Positions 57,430 to 64,000 of a stretch of DNA of 64,000 nucleotides are shown here, in pieces (within the stretch, counting starts at the first letter, position 1; each line of letters begins with the position of its first letter). The DNA is from Gordionus sp. m RMFG-2023 (lineage: Eukaryota; Nematomorpha; Gordioida; Chordodea; Parachordodidae). The translations under genes and the position numbers were made by a program. The notes beneath the pieces were generated by a model. It was not told the DNA's origin. It searched no databases and saw only the letters and a list, made by a program, of their open reading frames with translations. The stretch covers positions 263,671 to 327,670 of the forward strand of contig NC_088776.1 of assembly GCF_954871325.1 (NCBI RefSeq), written 5' to 3'.

Positions 57430-59130
57430 TTTTAAAGGGTGGGATACAGATATCCTGATTGATTTTTTTTTAATATTTCTTTTTTGCTATCTAATTTTAT
57501 AATATTAACTTTAATAGTTTGATTTAAAATGATTTTATATTAACCCATTATGTAAACTATATAAATTGATTTTTGTAAACTATATAAAGATGAAAATATA
57601 CTAAATTTTTAGTATAAAATAATATTTTAAATAAATAAAAATAAAATGTTAAAATACTTTCCTAATTTTGTTTTTCTCTTTGCCTACCTTAAAAGTAATA
57701 ATTTTAGAAATAAAGGTTTAAAAAAAAGTCATCTCTAAAATAATGACTATAATTTAAATTTTTCGAAAAAATAGCATTTTAAAGATAAAAAGATGAACCC
57801 AATATAATGCGCTAAAAATATAACCCATCAAAGGCAGGAAAAAATGAATGCCTTATCCCTCCAATAAATTCAAAGACCATTCAAAAATCCTCTCCTATGT
57901 TTAAGGATTTTAAAAATTTTTAAACCAACAAATTATAACTATTTTATCTGAAATTTATAAAATAAATTAAATCAATAATTTTAGCAAATATATAATAATA
58001 ATATTTTTTCTGATCATATGAAAAAAAGTAACAAAATATTTTTTTTACTTTATTTTAAACAATAATTATTACATTCCTTGCACTATTCATATTTATCACA
58101 AATAAGTGCAAAAAATAAACCTAATCTTGAAAAAAAATAGTTAATAGATACATTTTTTATGAAAATACAATAACTTTGTAACTAAAATACCTTCATGCTT
58201 TTCAGGGAATTTGAGGTTGATTCTCAATAAAACATTATATTCCAATCCAAGTATCACAATATTATTACTAACACACATTGCTACTATCTTACATTTTGGC
58301 CTAAAATGAAAGTTATGCAATGCTTACTAGAATATATCAAATTTTTAACTTAAAATTAATTCTATGTTTCACAAATATTGGCTCTTCTTTGTGTATTGTG
58401 GCAGATATCAGGCTTGAATTTGATTTAAGCATAAAAAATTTTGCTTTCAAAATTTATCTTAAATCATATGGTAGTTAAAAATTAAGCTTTATAAAGAAAA
58501 TAATGACTGACATTTTAAATGTTTTGATAAGAAAAATTATGATTGAATGGGATAAATGTTTGGATCTGAATACTTAGCAGATAGAATAATTTATAATTCC
58601 CATTTAATTATTCTTAATTAAATAAAACTAATCATAAAAATTTTAATCATTTACTAATAAGTATATTATGTACATTATTTTATTTGTATTCAAACTGAGT
58701 AGCTTCCAATATCTATTCAAATAATCGACAATGCGTCTTTCGATAAGCAGGGAAAACTTAAACAAATATTATTCATATGTATGTAAAAACTAATTGATCC
58801 AAAAATATTTTGAAAACCGCCTAGAGGCCTTTCTCTTATTCCATGAAATATATATTGAGGCAAGTAGCTTCTACCTCACTATTCCCCCTAATCCACCATG
58901 CAAAAAAATTTGCTTAAATCTAAATTTCTAACTTGCTGCACTTCTGTAATGTTCGTAACCTATGAATCACTACCTGCCATTTAAAATATTATAATTTTAT
59001 TTGTCTCATATTATAAATATTGTACTCAGCGGTTATAGGCGTCTAATGTGAGCTGTTTGCTTCCAAATTTTTTGAAGGGAGTAAGCTATTAAGGCTATAT
59101 GGGCATGCATCTAAGAGGGGAAGAGGATTA
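57430..59130. other. AT-rich stretch without recognised features
   Basis: About 1.7 kb of A/T-rich unique-looking sequence. No exon-like patch, element end or tandem array was seen on either strand. Confidence 0.5.
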
Positions 59131-59133
59131 TTG

Positions 59134-59347
59134 TTGTTAAACGGCTCGTTTTGAGATGATTTTTAAAAACGGCTAACTCAATATTTCATCCAAAATAATA
59201 TTACACAAGCCTGAAGATTTTTTTGTGTAAAAGGAAGAAAGGTTTTTGGAAATCTATTAGCGATATCATGAGGATTAGGCAATATTTTTCTGGCTAAAAT
59301 ATTGAGTTAACCGTTTTTAAAAATTGGCTCAAACCGAGCACAACACT
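59134..59347. mobile_element. TAGTGTTGTTAAAC-family MITE, fullest copy
   Basis: The left end TTGTTAAACGGCTCG with AAAAACGGCTAACTCAATAT is mirrored at the right by AAAATATTGAGTTAACCG, then TCAAACCGAGCACAACACTA. About 210 bp, palindromic halves, no coding capacity. Target duplication not clear. Confidence 0.65.
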
Positions 59348-59350
59348 AAA

Positions 59351-61087
59351 AGCGTACATCAATGAAAAACAGCTGGGGACGTCATTTTTGTTACCCGTAT
59401 CATTATTAAAAAATTTTAACGAGAGGCCAATTTATCCTATGTTCTGACTAAAGAATTTCCAAGATCATCGAGATAATATAATGAAGTAAGTTATCAATTT
59501 AATAGTAGTTTTTAACCAGAGTTGTTAAATAGCGCGCAAACTTTTTTGGTAGCTATAGCTAATAGCGGCTACTTTTTTTGTATTTATTTAATTTTTTAGC
59601 GTGTAACTTTTTTGAAAGTAGCTAAGTAGCCGCTACCTAGCTACTTTAAAAAAATATAATGAAGGTAAGTATAAACATATAAAATTTAAATATAATATCA
59701 TAATTAATTATAATTTTTATGATTTATTATTTAATTTTGAAATTTATTTTCAATTTGTAATTTTGTATTATAAAACTAAATCATGTGTTAATAATTTAAA
59801 ATGTCATCGCCTATGGATATTCAAATCGTTGAAAGTGATTCAGACAATGATATTAATTAAATGGAAGATACCATGGAATAAATAATTTTTAATAGAACTG
59901 GATTCAAATTTATTTGTTTAAAATGTAAAAAAAATATTTCCTCAATTCAATCCAGTAGCTATAACCTCAAGAAACACCTAAAGGTAAATTGTCATTTTTA
60001 AATTCTAATAATATTTATTTTATAAGACAGTTCATGAGTTTTAAGGAAATGGAGAAACATCTAAACAATTTTGGTATAGGCGACTCTACATCCAAAAAGG
60101 CTAATTCAATTCAAACCAAATTAATTAATAATGCAAATGACAATATTTCTCAGAAATTGGCTGATAAAGTTATTGTTAATTTTATAATTTATACAGTTCA
60201 GCCAATGTCTTTGGTTGAAAATCCATCATTTACCATGATGATTAAAACTCTATCCCCTGGTACAACAATTTTATACCGCCAGACACTAATGAATAAAATA
60301 GCAACATAATGATGAAAGATGCTCTAATAGTAGAGTTATCAGAGATATCATATATATATGTACCACGGAAGATAGTTGGACATATAACAGAAGGTAAAAA
60401 CTTATTTATTTATAAATAGATCTGATTAAATATTTTTGAGCATATTTGGGAAAAACAGGCCATTGGCTACCATCTAGGACTTTAAAAAAAAAGATCTGTG
60501 CCATTAGACCTCAAAATAATAATAGGATGCCAGACATAAGATGTACTTGCAAATAAAATTATTGATAATCTATCTTATATTAAAAATATGTAAATAAGAT
60601 TAAATACGCCCTTATCCTCAAGTTGTCGAGAGATTATTTAGTAAGGCAAAACTTATACTTTCCGTCGCTCTAGACTTGGGGATGATAATATTGAAATGAT
60701 TTTATTATTAAAATGCAACAAATTACCATAAATATTTATTTTTATTACATAAATTTTTTTATAAACAAAACTAACTATATTTTAATATTTATATAAATGT
60801 TGATTTTTATATATTTACTATACAATAACATTATAAGGAAAAAATAAAAAATTTGTTCGTAAATTTTTTTTTATAAATAGTAGCTAATAGCGAGCTCCCT
60901 TTTTTGACAAATAGCGATAGCGCGCTACTTTTAAAAGTAGCGTTTAACAACTCTGTTTTTAACATGAGAATAATTACCTATACATGGGTTACCAAAATGG
61001 CGGGTACAGCTGATTTTTATTCAATAACGCTTTCAAGTGCATTAATATGAATGCGTTGTCAGTCTAGGTATTATTATATGTCATATG
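59351..61087. mobile_element. CAATGAC-family hAT MITE, copy 7, split by another transposon
   Basis: The first half (AGCGTACATCAATGAAAAAC to TAGTAGTTTTTAAC, 59,351-59,516) resumes after the insertion as AACATGAGAATAATTACC (60,961) and runs to GTCATA at about 61,087. Removing the 1,439-bp insertion and one TSD copy gives a MITE collinear with the other copies. The left terminus is missing. Confidence 0.85.
59517..60955 (+). mobile_element. hAT transposon, internally deleted, inserted in a MITE
   Basis: The ends CAGAGTTGTTAAATAGCGCGC and AGCGTTTAACAACTCTG are flanked by a perfect 8-bp duplication TTTTTAAC (59509-59516 and 60956-60963). Inside, in order: a BED-type zinc-finger remnant (FICLKCKKNIS...SYNLKKHLK, 59,910-59,985), a transposase N-terminal frame (59,989-60,309; VQPMSLVENPSFTMMIKTLS), and the C-terminal dimerisation end (YPQVVERLFSKAKLIL, LGDDNIEMILLLKC, 60,615-60,725). 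The central catalytic core is deleted and there are stops, so it is non-autonomous. Confidence 0.92.
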
Positions 61088-61565
61088 CGCACATTAGATA
61101 ACCTTAATTCCTAAATTAGGATTAAAAAAATTCGTAGCAAACACCGTCGAGGTACGACAGGCAAAATAGATTTTTTTTTAAAAACATAATTTTTACACCT
61201 AACCATCGTTTATTATTGTTTTTTTTTTACCAAAAAATTGAATAATCCATTTAATATTTGTCTCGGATTTTACGTTCCTTTCCTTATTAAAAATATTTAA
61301 TTTGATAAAATCAAGTTAAAAATTTCAAAAAAAAAATATTTATAGGTGAAAAATAACATGTTGAATGAAAAATAATACACTGGTTCGGTTAGAATTTTTG
61401 CAGTTTACCAAATTCCTAAAAATCATTAAATCCCTTATATCGATTGGCAAAGGCAAGGGAAGAGAGGGGTGGGAGTTGATTGTTTTTTTATATGCTTTGT
61501 GCCCATCCTAGTTATGCTGACGATGTATATACTTAAGAAGAGGAATTGATCTTTCTTTCTTCCAG

Positions 61566-61672
61566 GCATTGGATCTGTTAGATGTATGACATATGCTTTA
61601 GAAAATGAAACTAGATCTTTCATTCTCGCTCAGGCATCTGAATATAATCGTAAAATTTTGCATTTCAAATAA
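61566..61672 (+). CDS. Candidate terminal exon of an unrecognised gene
   Basis: After a good pyrimidine-rich acceptor (TCTTTCTTTCTTCCAG) the plus strand reads IGSVRCMTYALENETRSFIL then AQASEYNRKILHFK and a TAA stop. The composition is protein-like and richer in G+C than the surroundings, but it is only 34 codons. No upstream partner exon was seen on the plus strand. It could instead be a remnant of a mobile element; the family is not recognised. Confidence 0.3.
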
Positions 61673-61740
61673 ACGGGTCCGGTTATATTTTAATAAATAA
61701 ATAAAATTCGACACAAATTCCATTTTTTCTAAAGATTTCT

Positions 61741-61860
61741 AATGGTGCAGACTTCAAGAATATAATTTTTAAGTCAATTTATTGATATTTAAATTTAAAA
61801 AAATATATTCTTGAAGTCTGCACCATTAGAAATCTTTAGAAATTTCATGGTGGCAGCGGT
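61741..61860. mobile_element. Two LTR ends in inverted contact (LTR-retrotransposon fossil)
   Basis: 61,741-61,764 and 61,804-61,827 are perfect 24-base inverted copies (AATGGTGCAGACTTCAAGAA...). The second is followed by TTTCATGGTGGCAGCG, where TGGTGGCAGCG looks like a tRNA primer-binding site just after an LTR end. The same LTR end occurs at 63,478-63,560. These are remains of two copies of one family in opposite orientation. Confidence 0.6.
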
Positions 61861-62057
61861 GGGATACTATACCTTGATCCGGTATCAATCTGCATCAAAA
61901 TAGGCATGTCGTTAAAATATACCGTGACCTTATAAGCATCGTTAGCTGTGTAATTATTATCGGCATCCATATTGTTTGTCTAAATTGTATAAATTATATT
62001 CTTTTCTTTCTAGTTTGTCATTATCATCTTCTTTTATCTCTTCTATATTTACAGTGT

Positions 62058-63080
62058 TTACTTTATTTGTATATCGTGATTGATTATTGTCGTTGTTATG
62101 ATATTTACAATTGCACATTTGACTTGTTCCTCGATTTCCAAAATTATGATTATCGTTATATCTTTGAATACATCTTGAATCGTTATAATGTCTGTTATAT
62201 CTGTAATTATAATCATTATTAAATCTATTATTATTATAGTCATTTTTATTATAACTAGCTCTATTATCATATCTCGAAGAATTATTGTATAATCCTGGGT
62301 AATTTGCCCTAACGTTATTGTAGTTACCCGCATTATAGTTCTGATGTCTAGGTTGTAATTATTTCCCTGATAATTATTTCTTTGAAAGTTGTTGTTTCTC
62401 GTAGTCCATAGTTGTCTGTTATCGTTATCCGATCGTGGATTATGTCTATCGTCGTATCTGACCACCTGTTTGTTTTCTTCAACTTTCATGCCTCTTTGTT
62501 TTTCCAAATGTTTTACGCTTGTTTCTTCTTCAGTCTTTTCACTTAAAGAAATGTTTTCAACTTTAGCTATTATATTTTCTTTTAATTCTGTCTCCTCAAA
62601 ATCATCTCTTAAACTAAAGACTTCTGCTAACGTAATATTCTCTTTCAACGTAATTTTCTGCCTGATACTTCTGCTATTTGATGAATATTTTATTTTTTTA
62701 ATGACTCTACTATCGCTTAACGAACATTCATTTTGTAAAATACATAATCTACTTACCCAATTGATGTAACTTACATTTTTACCTAGTACAGCTGCATTGA
62801 ATAATAACAATTTCAAACTTGTAGATTTCCTCGGGTGTAATAACCTAAATTTTTCAATCAATATCGATGGATTGATGAAATCGGTAGGTGAACATATCGT
62901 TTTGAGCTTGATGTATTCTTCGTCTGGTAGTCTTCTTGTGAAGGATCCTGCTTTTTCGATATCAGAGATCTGAGCATCGTTGAATATGTCTTCGAAACGA
63001 CTTAGAAAAACATCGCCATTACCTGTGTATGTTGGAAATTCAATATTAATATTAACGTTATTATTTGAGATCTGTTTCAT
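62058..63080 (-). mobile_element. LTR-retrotransposon gag fossil, minus strand
   Basis: A minus-strand frame of about 340 codons starts MKQISNNNVNINIEFPTYTG. It has a capsid-like region (FLSRFEDIFNDAQISDIEKA, then INPSILIEKFRLLHPRKS), followed by a charged linker and a long Asn/Arg-rich tail. The layout fits gag of a Gypsy-type element. A primer-binding-site-like TGGTGGCAGCG lies upstream at about 63,190-63,205. pol is not seen beyond it. Broken, truncated; the near-identical opposite copy at 63,680 onward suggests it is comparatively young. Confidence 0.7.
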
Positions 63081-63189
63081 AATTTATAATTTACAATATC
63101 CTTGAATTTTTCTATTTTATAGTATTGGATTTTATAAAAAATTTTAAGAAGTTAATTTATATTTAATATTTTAGAAAATTTTAATTTAG

Positions 63190-63560
63190 GATACGCTGCC
63201 ACCATGACACTCATGTATTTTATCTTAACTTTAAAAAATTGTTTTTTACATCCTTAAGCTATTTATGGCGTAACTTAAAATATTTCAAATGTAATAAGAA
63301 TTGTTTTTTTCTTTTTGTTAAAAACAACTTTTATATTTTAAAAAATCAATTTGCTTATAAACTAAAATTTTATATTTTATATTATATAAATCAATTTACT
63401 TAAAAAACGAATGTTCAATTTTATATTTTAACTTTAAAAAGATCAATTTGATATAAACGACATTCAAATTATATTTTTTTAAATTCAAATATCAATAAAT
63501 TGACTTAAAACTTATATTCTTGAAGTCTGCACCATTGGAAAAAATTAGAAATTTCATGGT
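63190..63560. mobile_element. LTR remnants between two diverging gag copies
   Basis: The primer-binding-site-like sequence and the leader after it (GGCAGCGTATCCTAAATTAA) occur inverted at 63,205-63,140 and direct at 63,548-63,610. The 340 bp between them holds LTR-like sequence of both copies, shortened. So two elements of the family lie head to head here. Confidence 0.55.
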
Positions 63561-63679
63561 GGCAGCGTATCCTAAATTAAAATTTTCTAAAATATTAAAT
63601 ATAAATTAACTTCTTAAAATTTTTATAAAACCCAATACTATAAAATAGAAAAATTCAAGGATATTGTAAATTATAAATT

Positions 63680-64000
63680 ATGAAATAGACCTCAAATAAT
63701 AACGTTAATATTAATATTGAATTTCCAACATACACAGGTAATGGCGATGTTTTTCTAAGTCGTTTCGAAGACATATTCAACGATGCTCAGATCTCTGATA
63801 TCGAAAAAGCAGGATCCTTCACAAGACTACCAGACGAAGAATACATCAAGCTCAAATCGATATGTTCACCTACCGATTTCATCAATCCATCGATATTGAT
63901 TGAAAATTTTAGGTTATTACACCCGAGGAAATCTACAAGTTCGAAATTGTTATTATTCAATGCAGCAAAGTTACATCAATTGGGTAAGTAGATTATGTAT
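63680..64000 (+). mobile_element. LTR-retrotransposon gag fossil, plus strand, cut by window end
   Basis: Plus-strand copy of the same gag as at 62,058-63,080 (FPTYTGNGDVFLSRFEDIFN region), very similar at the base level. It runs out of the window at 64,000. Broken. Confidence 0.7.

Noticed and set aside
62389-62769. 126-codon plus-strand frame over the gag region
   Set aside because: Antisense shadow of the gag-like frame on the minus strand.

Overview
This is eukaryotic, animal-type DNA: very A+T-rich (roughly three quarters by eye), intron-containing, full of microsatellites, and carrying hAT, piggyBac, RTE-type LINE and Ty3/Gypsy-type sequence. I cannot name the species. Nothing prokaryotic was seen, and no tRNA or rRNA gene.

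Two host genes can be read, both on the minus strand. The main one is a VPS18 orthologue (HOPS/CORVET core subunit), split into at least 24 small exons from 55,264 down to the stop at 25,238. It is almost invisible to ORF scanning. All 23 exon junctions between 55,264 and 25,238 are phase-compatible GT-AG, the frame stays open for 962 codons plus stop, and the order matches human VPS18 from the N-terminal beta-propeller through the alpha-solenoid and coiled coil to the split C-terminal RING. A further exon at 55,682-55,748 probably belongs to the N-terminus; one exon between it and 55,264 was not found, and the start codon lies upstream. Downstream in the same orientation, exons at 11,199-11,391 and about 4,956-5,533 look like a TP53INP-family autophagy gene (LC3-interacting WIFV motif near the end of exon 1).

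Layout: 1-3,300 AT-rich, nothing seen; 4.9-11.4 kb TP53INP-like gene; 11.4-23 kb intergenic with microsatellites, MITEs and a TIR element; 23.2-24.2 kb MITE and a piggyBac fragment; 25.2-55.8 kb VPS18. Its largest intron (41.3-51.5 kb) holds a 0.9 kb hAT-like element with a MITE nested in it, a possible LTR end, two head-to-head hAT transposases forming an inverted repeat of about 2 kb per arm, and an RTE LINE with a six-copy 46-bp minisatellite. 56-57.4 kb holds Gypsy-type fossils, 59.3-61.1 kb a MITE split by a hAT with an 8-bp target duplication, and 61.7-64 kb LTR-retrotransposon gag fossils in alternating orientation.

The most unusual signal is the splice-site grammar of VPS18. Donors are mostly GTT rather than GTA/GTG, +5 G is rare, and acceptors are mostly AAG rather than CAG/TAG. 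Several small introns consist largely of MITE sequence.
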